A DNA stretch of 64,000 nucleotides. It comes from Spongilla lacustris (Eukaryota > Porifera > Demospongiae > Spongillida > Spongillidae). The DNA is taken from NCBI GenBank assembly GCA_949361645.1, contig OX442417.1, positions 11,903,150-11,967,149 of the forward strand. Direction: 5' to 3'. The notes beneath the pieces were generated by a model, which saw nothing but the letters and a program-made list of their open reading frames with translations, did not search any database and had not been told where the DNA came from. How positions within the stretch are numbered: the stretch's first letter is position 1; the number at the start of each line of letters is the position of its first letter. A program made the position numbers and the translations under genes. Below, piece by piece: positions 37,472-50,100 of the stretch.

Positions 37472-37610
37472 CGGTTCATAGCATCATATGCTGCTATCCA
37501 CTTTCGGAGGCATTTGGAGCACACCAGTGCACCACACTGCAGTTCCAGTGGCTGTGAGAGCTGGTGTTGGAGCACAGTGCACACTTCAGCTTCTTTAGCA
37601 TTGACAGGTT
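37472..37610 (-). CDS. RING-like zinc exon of N-RAG-like element
   Basis: The minus frame runs NAKEAEVCTVLQHQLSQ, then PLELQCGALVCSKCLRKWI, and on to AYDAMNR. The spacing PxELxCxxLVCxxCLxxW is that of the middle of a RING finger, and RAG1 has a RING at this position relative to its N-terminal domain. The first Cys pair is incomplete (only VC is visible). The last pair would fall where the 22-bp minisatellite begins (PCCSED repeats). The exon is therefore either damaged or read through the repeat. Confidence 0.5.
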
Positions 37611-37804
37611 GTTAGCTCTTGCCAAAGGTGGGCTAGGCTCACTATGGAGAACTAGAGGAGGGGCAATCTTCTCAAGATGACCTCTACCAAGTGTTTACCT
37701 CTCATGATGTCATATGTTTACTTGTTTTGCCACTCATATAGCATCACTGCACATTTGTGATGCACTCACTTTGTGATGGCACAGATGGTTCTCTACATAC
37801 CCAC

Positions 37805-37975
37805 CTTACATTGCATGCAGAACATCTCAGGGTGACATCATCCCCAGATGTGTCAATGTCAAAAGCTATTTTCAGCTCAGCTGAGAATGCTATGCACTCA
37901 GAGCTGGTTCTTTTCTTTGCCCTGTACTTCGTTAGCCTCTGCCCACACACTCTGCAATGTATGGAAATTGTAATC
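37805..37975 (-). CDS. RAG1-N-terminal-domain-like zinc exon
   Basis: The minus frame reads HCRVCGQRLTKYRAKK, then AELKIAFDIDTSGDDV, then RCSACNVR, and ends at donor AAG|GTGGGT (37805/37804). This order (C-x2-C; a hydrophobic FxIDxxGD segment; C-x2-C) is how the RAG1 N-terminal domain is laid out (CRICG, FKID.RGD, C.NC). Copy 1 retains HCRV-GGQRL at the matching place. The upstream border of the exon is not fixed; the frame is open at least to about 37975. The domain match is from memory and needs a profile search. Its role would be zinc-dependent folding or targeting of a transposon protein. Confidence 0.55.
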
Positions 37976-38453
37976 CATACCTATAATGTTTATATGTATA
38001 GGGCAAAACCACAACGTACGTCGATTATTCATGAAATACGCTCAGCTTGTTCGTGGGGACAGAAAATGCGTTGCCACTTCAGGTTAGTAAATTCTGGTAG
38101 CCACATGCCTCCTGAGCATCACTGTAGTACTCTTACCTTCCAGTTCAGTCACCAAAGGCTATGTCGTCGAATTTAGTAACGCCCTCCTTCTAAATACGTA
38201 TCGCGTGACCTTGCTAAACGGTATGCGCATGCTATCGATGTGGAATTTCAATTGTGCGCATCGATTGGACATGACAGGAAAAGGAATGCAGTACTTAAGT
38301 TCGTTTTCACTTTTTGATTTGCTAGTTCTGGTGAGTCATAGTTTGCTTTTAAACATCAGATGTCTATAATGAGCCATCAGTTTAGAAATATATGGTAATA
38401 CCGTAAATGATCTAATTATTGACTTAGTTTCCAGCCGCATACAACCGTGCGAA

Positions 38454-39907
<1,454 letters not shown>

Positions 39908-40210
39908 TTAACTCTTTGACCGCCGTGTGCATATATATATGCACAAAAATTAACTCGCGTTAACCGCCGTGTGCATATATATATGCACACGTACGCAACA
40001 ACGATCCTTTTCGTAGCAGTTTGCTTTACGACCACCAAAAGTTTATCAACATTAGTTCACATGCAGGACTGCCTGTTTTTGGCGGTTCGAGCAGGCGAAA
40101 ACACACCTGCACTATATTAGCGGTTTGAACAGCCGTAAATGCACACACACACTGTTTAGCGGTTTGAACAGCCGGAAACGCGCACGTATTAGTAGTGCTT
40201 TAGCGTTGAA

Positions 40211-42129
40211 ATGGCTGAGTGTGGTCAAAGCAGGCTCAGCATAGCTCAAGTTCTCCACATGCTCGATATTGATGACGACGACTGTGAAGAACTCAGCGAG
40301 GATGAATTCTAGGGTTACGTTGATTACATGCCGGTTGAGGATGAGACAACAGCTACTCTTTTCGACGCTGAAGCCGAATTGGTGGATGACCCCGAGGTGG
40401 TGGATGACCCTGAGGTGGTGGATGACCCCGAATTGGTGGATGACCCCGAGGTGGTGGATGACCCCGAGGTGGTGGATGACCCCGAAGTGGTGGTACAGCA
40501 GCCAGACGCTAGGAGGAATGCGCACACTAGCCTACCAATGTACAAATCAACTCCAGGGTTAACACATGACATGCATGGGAAATCAATCTTGGATTTCTTC
40601 AAGCTCATAGTTGATGATGATATCTTGGGCTTGATAGTTAGCCAAACCAATCTGTATGCAGATCAGTTCATAGCGAGCCACGAAATCAGAACATTTTCAC
40701 GCGAACGAGCCTGGAGACCCACTGACAGCTGTGAGGTACAGAAGTTATTGTCAGTTATTATAACTATGGGTCTACTCAGTTACCCAAGTATGGATGATTA
40801 CTGGTGCACCTCGTGGCCTTTTGAAAACAGGGCCATTTCATCATCAATGACACTCAACAGGTTTGGTCTGTTGATGAAATTTCTTCACCTGAATGACAAC
40901 AGCCACTACATCAAGAAAGGTTGTGTTGGTCATGATCGGCTGTATAAATTGCGTCCATTAGTGGATGCTATAATAGCAAATTGCCAAAGAGCATACATAC
41001 CTGCTAGGGAACTAGCGATTGACGAATCCATGTGATAAAGTTCAAGGGGAGGCTTGGGTTCATCCAGTACAATCCAAAGAAGCCTATAAAGTGGGGACTC
41101 AAGGCCTTTGTGTTAGCAGATTCTGCAACAGGCTATGTATGGAATTGGATGCTGTACACTGGTAAGATGAATACATGTACATGTACAGTACCTCTAATGC
41201 ATATATAATTATTTACAGGTAAAGATGACTCACTTGAATTGGATGGCAAGGGACTTGGGCATGCTGTTGTCCTCAAACTACTTGAAGGACTTGAAGATAG
41301 AGGGCACCATGTGTATGTAGACAACTGGTACAGCAGCCCAGCCCTCTTTGATGACCTGCATTCCAAAGGGTTTGGTGCATGTGGCACATTGCGCCTCAAT
41401 CGCAAGGGCTTGCCACAAGTCATCAAATCTAAAGGCAAGATGAAGAAGCACACCATGGTTAGTGGAACAGCTGGGAAAAGCCTAGCTATGGTATGGATGG
41501 ACAAACGGGCAGTGGCAATGCTGAGCACCATACACGACAACAGTATGGTGCCCATCACAAGGCGAAGTGGCGAAGCAACAGGGGGGGTGGAAATTGTTGC
41601 AAAAACACTTGCCATTGATCAGTACAACCATTTTATGAATGGAGTGGACCGCCATGACCAACTGACAGTCTACTATGGATTCAGTCATAGGAGCAAGAAA
41701 TGGTGGAAACGAGGCTTTTTCCATCTGATTGAGGTGGCGATTGTCAATGCATACATTTTGTATGCATTACATACAAAGCAAATGAAACAAAGGCCACTCA
41801 CACACCAGAGGTTTAGGACAGAATTGGCACAACAGCTGCTAGTGGATGCTGGAGCAGCACAGATCCCACCAAATGAACAACAACAGAGTGGACCTCATAA
41901 ATGTGGACTACCAACAGCAGCCCGGCTAACAGAGCGCCACTTCATGGCAATGTATGACTCCAACCCCAACGGAAAAAGACAACAGCATAACTGTGCTGTG
42001 TGTTCAAACAAAAAAGGGAAGGGACGCAAGACCACGTCCTACAAATGCAAGCAATGCAATCTACCAATGTGTGTGGTTCCATGCTTTGAACTTTACCACA
42101 CAAAGGTGGACCCAGAACGCTACCTATGA
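40211..42129 (+). pseudogene. piggyBac (PGBD-type) transposase with intron, disrupted
   Basis: An ATG at 40211 begins MAECGQSRLSIAQVLHMLDI. An in-frame TAG (40310-40312) breaks the acidic N-terminus. Six VDDPE(V/L) repeats follow. The DDE_Tnp_1_7 core keeps all three usual Asp contexts: AIDESM, YVDNWYSS and GVDRHDQL. After AIDESM one base appears missing at about 41033-41036, giving a frameshift. A 57-bp intron (41162-41218; G|GTAAGA and TTACAG|GT) joins YTG to KDD. The C-terminus has a Cys/His cluster (CAVCSNKKGK, CKQC, CVVPCFELYH) like the piggyBac DNA-binding domain, then a TGA at 42127-42129. The family performs TTAA-specific cut-and-paste transposition in the nucleus. One nonsense and one frameshift suggest a recently inactivated gene. 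Confidence 0.85.
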
Positions 42130-42291
42130 TGCATCTGTTCACTACTATGTACATATTGACATTGTTATGAGTTGTGCAAAAGTATTAGAAATATACTTAC
42201 CTCATAAGGATAGACGATGTTGATGCGGCACATAGACAGGGCTAGGATAGGAGTAGAGTATATGCATGAGACAATGCACCAATAACACATA

Positions 42292-45155
42292 CCACACACA
42301 CATGTACTCACACTAAACACAGGCACTATGTACACACACTCACACTAAACACAGGCACTATGTACACACACACTAAACACAGGAACTATGTACACACACT
42401 CACACTAAACACAGGCACTATGTACTCACACACTAAACACAGGCACTATGTACACACACTCACACTAAACACAGGCACTATGTACACACACTCACACTAA
42501 ACACAGGCACTATGTACACACACTCACACTAAACACAGACACTATGTACACACACTCACACTAAACACAGGCACTATGTACACACACTCACACTAAACAC
42601 AGGCACTATGTACACACACACTCACACTAAACACAGGCACTATGTACACACACTCACACTAAACACAGGCACTATGTACACACACTAAACACAGGCACTA
42701 TGTACACACACACTAAACACAGGCACTATGTACACACACTAAACACAGGCACTATGTACACACACTAACACTAAACACAGGCACTATGTACTCACACTAA
42801 ATACAGGCACTATGTACACACACACACTAAACACAGGCACTATGTACACACACACACTAAACACAGGCACTATGTACACACACTCACACTAAACACAGGC
42901 ACTATGTACACACACACACACTAAACACAGGCACTATGTACACACACTGACACTAAACACAGGTACTATGTACACACACTAAACACAGGCACTATGTACA
43001 CACACTCACACTAAACACAGGCACTATGTACACACACTAAACACAGGCACTATGTACACACACTCACACTAAACACAGGCACTATGTACACACACTCACA
43101 CTAAACACAGGCACTATGTACACACACACTAAACACAGGCACTATGTACACACACACTAAACACAGGCACTATGTACACACACTCACACTAAACACAGGC
43201 ACTATGTACTCACACTAAACACAGGCACTATGTACACACACACACACTAAACACAGGCACTATGTACACACACACACACACTAAACACAGGCACTATGTA
43301 CACACACTCACACTGGCACTATGTACACACACTCACACTAAACACAGGCACTATGTACTCACACTAAACACAGGCACTATGTACACACACTCACACTAAA
43401 CACAGGCACTATGTACACACACTCACACTAAACACAGGCACTATGTACACACACTCACACTAAACACAGGCACTATGTACACACACTCACACTAAACACA
43501 GGCACTATGTACACACACACTAAACACAGGCACTATGTACACACACTCACACTAATCACAGGCACTATGTACATACACACTAAACACAGGCACTAAGTAC
43601 ACACACTCACACTAAACACAAGCACTATGTACACACACACTAAACACAGGCACTATGTACACACACACTAAACACAGGCACTATGTACACACACACTAAA
43701 CACAGGCACTATGTACACACACACTAAACACAGGCACTATGTACACACACACACTAAACACAGGCACTATGTACACACACACTAAACACAGGCACTATGT
43801 ACACACACACTAAACACAGGCACTATGTACACACACACTAAACACAGGCACTATGTACACACACTCACACTAAACACAGGCACTATGTACTCACACTAAA
43901 CACAGGCACTATGTACACACACACACTAAACACAGACACTATGTATACACACACACTAAACACAGGCACTATGTACACACACTCACACTGGCACTATGTA
44001 CACACACTAAACACAGGCACTATGTACACACTCACACTAAACACAGACACTATGTACACACACTCACACTAAACACAGGCACTATGTACACACACTCACA
44101 CTAAACACAGGCACTATGTACACACACTCACACTAAACACAGGCACTATGTACACACACACTAAACACAGGCACTATGTACACACACTCACACTAATCAT
44201 AGGCACTATGTACACACACTAAACACAGGCACTATGTACACACACACTAAACACAGGCACTATGTACACACACACTAAACACAGGCACTATGTACACACA
44301 CACACTAAACACAGGCACTATGTACACACACTCACACTAAACACAGGCACTATGTACACACACTCACACTAAACACAGGCAATGTACACACACACACACT
44401 AAACACAGGCACTATGTACACACTCACACTAAACACAGGCACTATGTACACACTCACACTAAACACAGGCACTATGTACACACACACACTAAACACAGGC
44501 ACTATGTACACACACACACTAAACACAGGCACTATGTACACACACACACACTAAACACAGGCACTATGTACACACACACACACACACACACTAAACACAG
44601 GCACTATGTACACACTCACACTAAACACAGGCACTATGTAGACACACTAAACACAGGCACTATGTACACACACTAAACACAGGCACTATGTATACACACT
44701 CACACTAAACACAGGCACTATGTACACAAACACACACTAAACACAGGCACTATGTACACACACACACTAAACACAGGCACTATGTACACACACACACACT
44801 AAACACAGGCACTATGTACACTCTCACACTAAACACAGGCACTATGTACACTCACACTAAACACAGGCACTATGTACTCACACTAAACACAGGCACTATG
44901 TACACTCACACTAAACACAGGCACTATGTACACACACTAAACACAGGCACTATGTACACACACTCACACTAAACACAGGCACTATGTACACACACTCACA
45001 CTAAACACAGGCACTATGTACACACACACACCAAACACAGGCACTATGTACACACACTCACACTAAACACAGGCACTATGTACTCACACTGAACACAGAC
45101 ACTATGTACACATGCACTCACACTAAACATTGTACACATGCACTCACACAACAGG
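42292..45155. repeat. ~2.8-kb minisatellite (CACTAAACACAGGCACTATG)
   Basis: Around 100 tandem units of a 22-34 bp repeat, CACTAAACACAGGCACTATG plus TACA, whose length varies through (CA)n and ACACTCA stretches. It lies between the transposase stop and the right end of the piggyBac element. Confidence 0.96.
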
Positions 45156-45284
45156 TACATATAACCACATACACTCAGTAAACACCCACTACATGTACAT
45201 GTAAGTACATGTAATATTTAGCTAATCGCAATTGGAGATTCAATTCCATGATAACATCTCTCACCTCGTGGTTTTGCAGCTGTT

Positions 45285-45590
45285 TGCTAAAAGCGCAAAT
45301 AGTAGTAGTGCGAAGCTAAGACAACACCTACAACTCTTCCAGTAGTGATTGGCATACATATTGCTCACAGATCTGTAATAATAAGTAGGATCTCGCCAAC
45401 GACACGAGTGCGTCAACATCGCTCTGTATATTGTTAGGAACAAGCACAAATAGTAAATGTACGAAGCTAAGACAACACCTACAACTCTTCCAGTAGTGAT
45501 TGGCATACATAGCGCTCACAGATCTGTAATAAAGAGTAGGATCCCAACAGTGGCACGAGTGCGTCGATAACGCTCTGTATATTCATAGGT
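45285..45590. repeat. 153-bp tandem duplication
   Basis: Two adjacent copies share GCGAAGCTAAGACAACACCT, CAGTAGTGATTGGCATACAT and CGAGTGCGTC, and end CGCTCTGTATATT. They differ by scattered substitutions. They lie near the right end of the piggyBac element and may represent duplicated subterminal transposase-binding sequence. Confidence 0.85.
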
Positions 45591-45800
45591 AGAAGGATTT
45601 CCTAAATAGGCTTTGGAACGAAAATATGGAAGTTCACTTACCTTACTTACCTAACAAGACTAAGGTAAACTTGTAACACTTGAGGCTTTCAAGTAAAACG
45701 TCAACCACTTGAGGAGCGCCATTTTCGTCCATGTATTTAAAACAGCCCTGGCGGTAAACGTAATAATTAAGTTTTACGTATTTGACGGTCAAAGAGTTAA

Positions 45801-46148
45801 TGAGAAAAGTGGTCTTGGGCCTTATAATTCTGTTCTTGAGTGGGGTCAAAAAGTCCTTTTTTGCTCATGGTTGTCATCAACCCTTTTGTTATTTGCAGCA
45901 AAACATTCATCACCCTGAATAATGGCAGATGTATTTTTGTTGTGTGAAGTACCCAAAAGGAAAGAAGTTAGTCTATGTGTGCATTTCTCATAATTAATGC
46001 CTACATATGCCTTTATGTGTATAATTAAATATACATACATGTATATGCCTAACATGTATCGCACAGCATGTTCATATTCACATGCACATGTAGAATTTTA
46101 GGTCATTGACTTCTGGGTCAATCCCTCACTTCTTGATAGGATTTGAAG
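45801..46148. other. No gene recognised
   Basis: AT-rich spacer between two mobile elements, with short frames only. Confidence 0.35.
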
Positions 46149-46327
46149 GCAATGGTGGTGTATAAAGGGAACACTTAATCAGCAATGACACGAATTTTTT
46201 TAAAAGTCCTATATTTAGCCACGTTAAATGTGCGTACTACAGAAGTGCTAAGTATACACGTAGGACTGTTAGAAAAATTCGTATCATTGTTGATCAAGTG
46301 TTCCCTTTCTTTTTACACCACCATTGC
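46149..46327. mobile_element. 179-bp palindromic MITE
   Basis: GCAATGGTGGTGTA at the left is mirrored at the right. The inversion continues through AAGGGAACACTT.ATCA and ACGAATTTTT. A target duplication was not resolved. No coding capacity. Confidence 0.8.
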
Positions 46328-46911
46328 ATTGGGTTGCCTTAATATACATGTATATGACATTGTATACATTGTATACGTACCTGCCCTCTAGTACAGGCAA
46401 ATGCATTGATCAGAACCTGTACTTGTATGTACATTAATATGTAACTCAAAAAAGTGATAGACACTTGTTTGGGTGAGGGGCCATTAGTGGTAGAGAGAAA
46501 AGCATTTATACCAGCTGTGCAAAAGTACCCACAAAAATGTTATGCATACCCATGTCCAGCTGTAGCAACACTGAACATGTCACTGCCTAGCAACATCATG
46601 TTTTGTGGTTTGTTTCTGACTACATATGTATATGGATTGAAGCAAACAACATCAAACTTATAAACTCCTGGGGTTACAGTGTACCTTCTTTTATTCAATT
46701 GCTATTGATGACAGGTCCCCCATTTACATGTATGCCTGCTTCTCAGACTTATACATGTATGTATTATCCACTCAAGGTGGAGGGTATCATTAGGCCCAAC
46801 CTCACTCATTGTCGCCTATTTTAGGCAATCTGCTTGCATGGACAATCAGCTGATAACACACCTACCATTGAGGTCTACTGTAGGCCCATGCTGTTTTGTG
46901 TGATTGTAAGA
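46328..46911. other. No gene recognised
   Basis: Short frames only. The right end is the pre-insertion flank of the Gypsy element (GGTAT at 46912-46916). Confidence 0.35.
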
Positions 46912-46916
46912 GGTAT

Positions 46917-47067
46917 TGTAACGAGACACTGCAGCAGCCAAAAAGTGTTTAATTACCAAGAGAGACATGCATAAATACACAGATAAGGTCAAGGTACAGT
47001 CCAGCTGGAGCCAGCACAAACACGCATGCGTACATAAATACAAAAATATATTATGTCATTCGCTACA
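46917..47067 (-). repeat. 3' LTR of Gypsy element
   Basis: Same 151-bp sequence as 51996-52146. It is preceded on the minus strand by the polypurine tract. Confidence 0.95.
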
Positions 47068-47081
47068 CTACTTCCTCCTTC
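47068..47081 (-). promoter_or_regulatory. Polypurine tract
   Basis: GAAGGAGGAAGTAG on the minus strand directly precedes the 3' LTR. The position and purine content fit the plus-strand primer of LTR elements. Confidence 0.65.
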
Positions 47082-47106
47082 GAAAAGGCCGGCCTCTTGG
47101 TCCGAT

Positions 47107-50100
47107 TCAATAACGATCCGGCGGGTGTCTTATTCGCTGTGGATAACGACGAGGTGGTGGCTGATCTGCAGCTGGTTGTTCGTCCTGGGGAGTGGCCACT
47201 TCTGCTTGTACATCTTCATGACCATGAACTTCTAAGGCCAGTGGTTCATCCTGGGGAGTGGCCACTTCTGCTTCTGCTTGATCTTCTGGGCCCAGTTGTT
47301 CCTCCTCCGGGGCTGGTTGTTGTACTATCTCTTGTTCCGCTATCTCAAGGTCATCACTGTCAAAGAATTGCAATGTCGTACCTGGGTACTCGTGGCGATG
47401 ACGACTTTGATTCGCACTGGTTGGGCCCTCTGCTTCTGGATTTTTAGCTTCAACATCATCAAAGTCCAGACGAATATCACTAGGGCATGGCTTCAGGCGA
47501 TCGAAGTGTACAACCATCCTCTTACGTCTCCGTGCTGCAATACGTCGTAGATCCAGTATTCTGTAGGTGACCGCAGAAAGCCTCTTCACCACCCTAAACG
47601 GCCCAGTCCAGGGACAATGGAGCTTCCTAGGCTTTCCCTTGGGAACAACAGGGGTATGTAACCACACAAGGTCACCTGGTTCATACTGTTTCCCATGGAC
47701 CCTCTGATTGTAGACCTCCTTCATCCTCTCCGTTGCTGTCCCCATGTTTTCCCGAGCAACTTGGAAGGCACCTTGTAGGATTTTCTCCAGTTGTCTTGCA
47801 TACTCATGTTGTGGCTGGGATTCAGTTGGTGTAGACCCATAGACCAGATCCACTGGCAACTTGGCCTGCCGCCCGAACATTAAAAAGAAAGGGGAGAAAC
47901 CTGTGGAGGGATGTATTGAAGTATTATAGGCCATACAAATTTTCCTCAAATGCAATTCCCATTGAGTAGGGTTGTCCTGGGCAGATGTCGCTAGCATGCT
48001 GATCAACGTACGATTCAATCGTTCAACAAGTCCATCTGATTGCGGGTGGTATGGCGTTGTATGTGTCTTACTGATTTGTAGTAATTTACACACTTCTTTC
48101 ATCACATCAGACTCGAACTGTCGCCCTTGATCAGAATGCAACTGCTGAGGGATAGAGAACCTGCAGAAGAATTCATCAACCAGTTTGGTAGCTACTGTTA
48201 TTGCCTCCTGATTAGGAATAGCATAAGCCTCTGCCCATCTGGTGAAGTAGTCGGAAGCAACTAAGATATAAGGGTTCTTAGCCTCCCCCGGGGTGATGGG
48301 TCCAACTATGTCTACTGCAACAATTTGCATGGGGTACCCAGAACTAATACCCTGGAGAGGGGCACGGCCTCGACGCGGGGGCATTTTTCTAGTAGCACAC
48401 TTCACACACGTCCTACACCACTTCCCAACATCTCCTGCATGACCTGGCCAATAAAACCTCTCCTTCAGACGGGAAAGTGTCTTTCCTTCTCCTAAATGTC
48501 CTCCCAGTACACCCTCATGTAATTGCTTCAAAATATCTTGGCGAATACTTGCCGGGGCAATAACCTGCAAATGCTCACTCCCCTGATTGTCTTCATACCT
48601 TCTATACAAGACACCCTTTTTTACTACCAACTGGTCCCATTGCTGCACTAATATGTTTAGTTCCCTACTCTTCCCTTCCAGTTCCCCAAGGCCTACCATG
48701 CTCCCACAACTTACTGCCCTGAGCACAATCCCCACATTTTCATCCTCCAGCTGCAGCTGGCGCATGCTCTTCACATCTCCAGTTCCTGTCTGAAACTGCT
48801 GTGGCTGAATAGCTGATACGCCCACGCCTTTGCTGCTGGAACCACCCGAGATGATGGTTTCATTTTCATCTGGACCAATACGGGAAAGGGCATCAGCATT
48901 TCCGTGGTTGCATCCCCTGCGGTGAATTACAGCAAAGTCATACTCTTGGAGCTGTTCTAACCATCTTGCGAGTTGCCCTTCCGGTTCTTTCATGTTGTAA
49001 ATCCATTGCAAGGAGCTGTGATCAGTGCGAAGAGTGAAGCGACGTCCTAGCAAGTATGGCCTGAAGTGTTTCGTAAAGGTGACTACTGCCAATAGCTCTT
49101 TCCTTGTCACGCAGTACTTTCTCTCAGCTTTACTAAGTGTACGACTCCCGTAGGCCACTACTTTCTCCTCTCCATCGTGGTCCTGAGACAGCACTGCTCC
49201 TATACCATACTGACAGGCATCTGTATCAAGGATAAAAGGCTTCTCAAAGTCTGGGAATGATAGTATGGGGGCAGACAATAGTCGCGATTTGAGTTCATCA
49301 AATGCATGGATACACTCTTGTGTCCATTGAAACTCACGACCTCGCTCGGTAAGTTGGTGTAACGGTCTGGCAATGGCAGCAAAGTTGGGAATGTATTTCC
49401 TGTAGTATCCCACAAGACCAAGGAACTGTCTGACATCTTGAACTGAATTTGGTGTCTTCCAGTTTTGGACTGCAGAAACCTTTGTGGGATCAGTACTAAT
49501 ACCCTGTCTTGAAATTCTGTGCCCTAGAAATGTTACTTCTTCACGAAAGAGATGGCATTTGGAAGTTTTCAACCGCAACCCTGCTTGCCTTAATCTATCC
49601 AGCACCAATTCCAAATTGGATAAGTGCTGCTGAAAAGACTTACCTACAATCACGATATCGTCTATGTAGACGAGGCAACTTTTCCATTGGATGCCAGACA
49701 AGACCAGGTCCATCAACCGCTGAAAGGTTGCTGGAGCATTGCAGAGCCCAAAGGGCATAACCTTAAATTCGAAAAGACCATCTTGCGTGCAGAACGCTGT
49801 CTTTTGCCTGTCATTCTCATCCATCTCCACCTGCCAGTAGCCGCAAATAAGGTCGAGAGTTGAAAACCACTTGGAACCATTCAAAGCATCCAGCGAGTCA
49901 TCTATTCTTGGGAGGGGGTAAGCATCCTTACGAGTGATAGAATTTAACTTGCGATAATCCACACAAAAACGTAAGGAGCCATCCTTTTTTGTCGCTATGA
50001 CCACCGGGGATGCCCAGGGGCTTGAAGAGGGTTGCACAATTTCGCGCTTGAGCATATCTTCAATTAGCTTGCGGGCCTGTTCTCTTCGAAAGGGTGGCAT

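Larger units (their letters stand above)
35783..38449 (-). mobile_element. N-RAG-like DNA transposon, copy 2
   Basis: The left end is CACGGTGGTCTGCTCTC. The right end, read inward, is CACGGTTGTATGCGGCTGG. CGAA flanks both sides (35779-35782, 38450-38453), suggesting a 4-bp duplication. End and internal blocks align with 15897-18745 at many points: the left end, GGATGGCAGC.ACCAATTGTGGCTC near 36385, CGATTATTCATGAAATACG near 38020, and the right end. It encodes, on the minus strand, exons with RAG1-N-terminal-like zinc motifs, listed separately. A 22-bp minisatellite interrupts the coding region. No catalytic core was recognised. Confidence 0.75.
39912..45796 (+). mobile_element. Complete piggyBac-type transposon
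   Basis: TTAA at 39908-39911 and 45797-45800 flanks inverted ends CTCTTTGACCG and its exact inverse (11 bp). Just inside the left end, CCGCCGTGTGCATATATATA with GCAC is repeated twice. The element holds a piggyBac transposase gene (40211-42129), a 2.8-kb minisatellite and a 153-bp tandem duplication. At 5.9 kb it is about twice the usual piggyBac length, mostly because of the minisatellite. Confidence 0.85.

Noticed and set aside
35783..38449. Complete RAG1/Transib element
   Set aside because: Only N-terminal-type zinc segments are visible. I found no RAG1 core catalytic motifs, and the duplication looks like 4 bp, not the 5 bp of Transib/RAG.
42292..45155. CRISPR-like regular repeat array
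   Set aside because: Units are contiguous tandem repeats without unique spacers, and lie in a eukaryotic piggyBac element.
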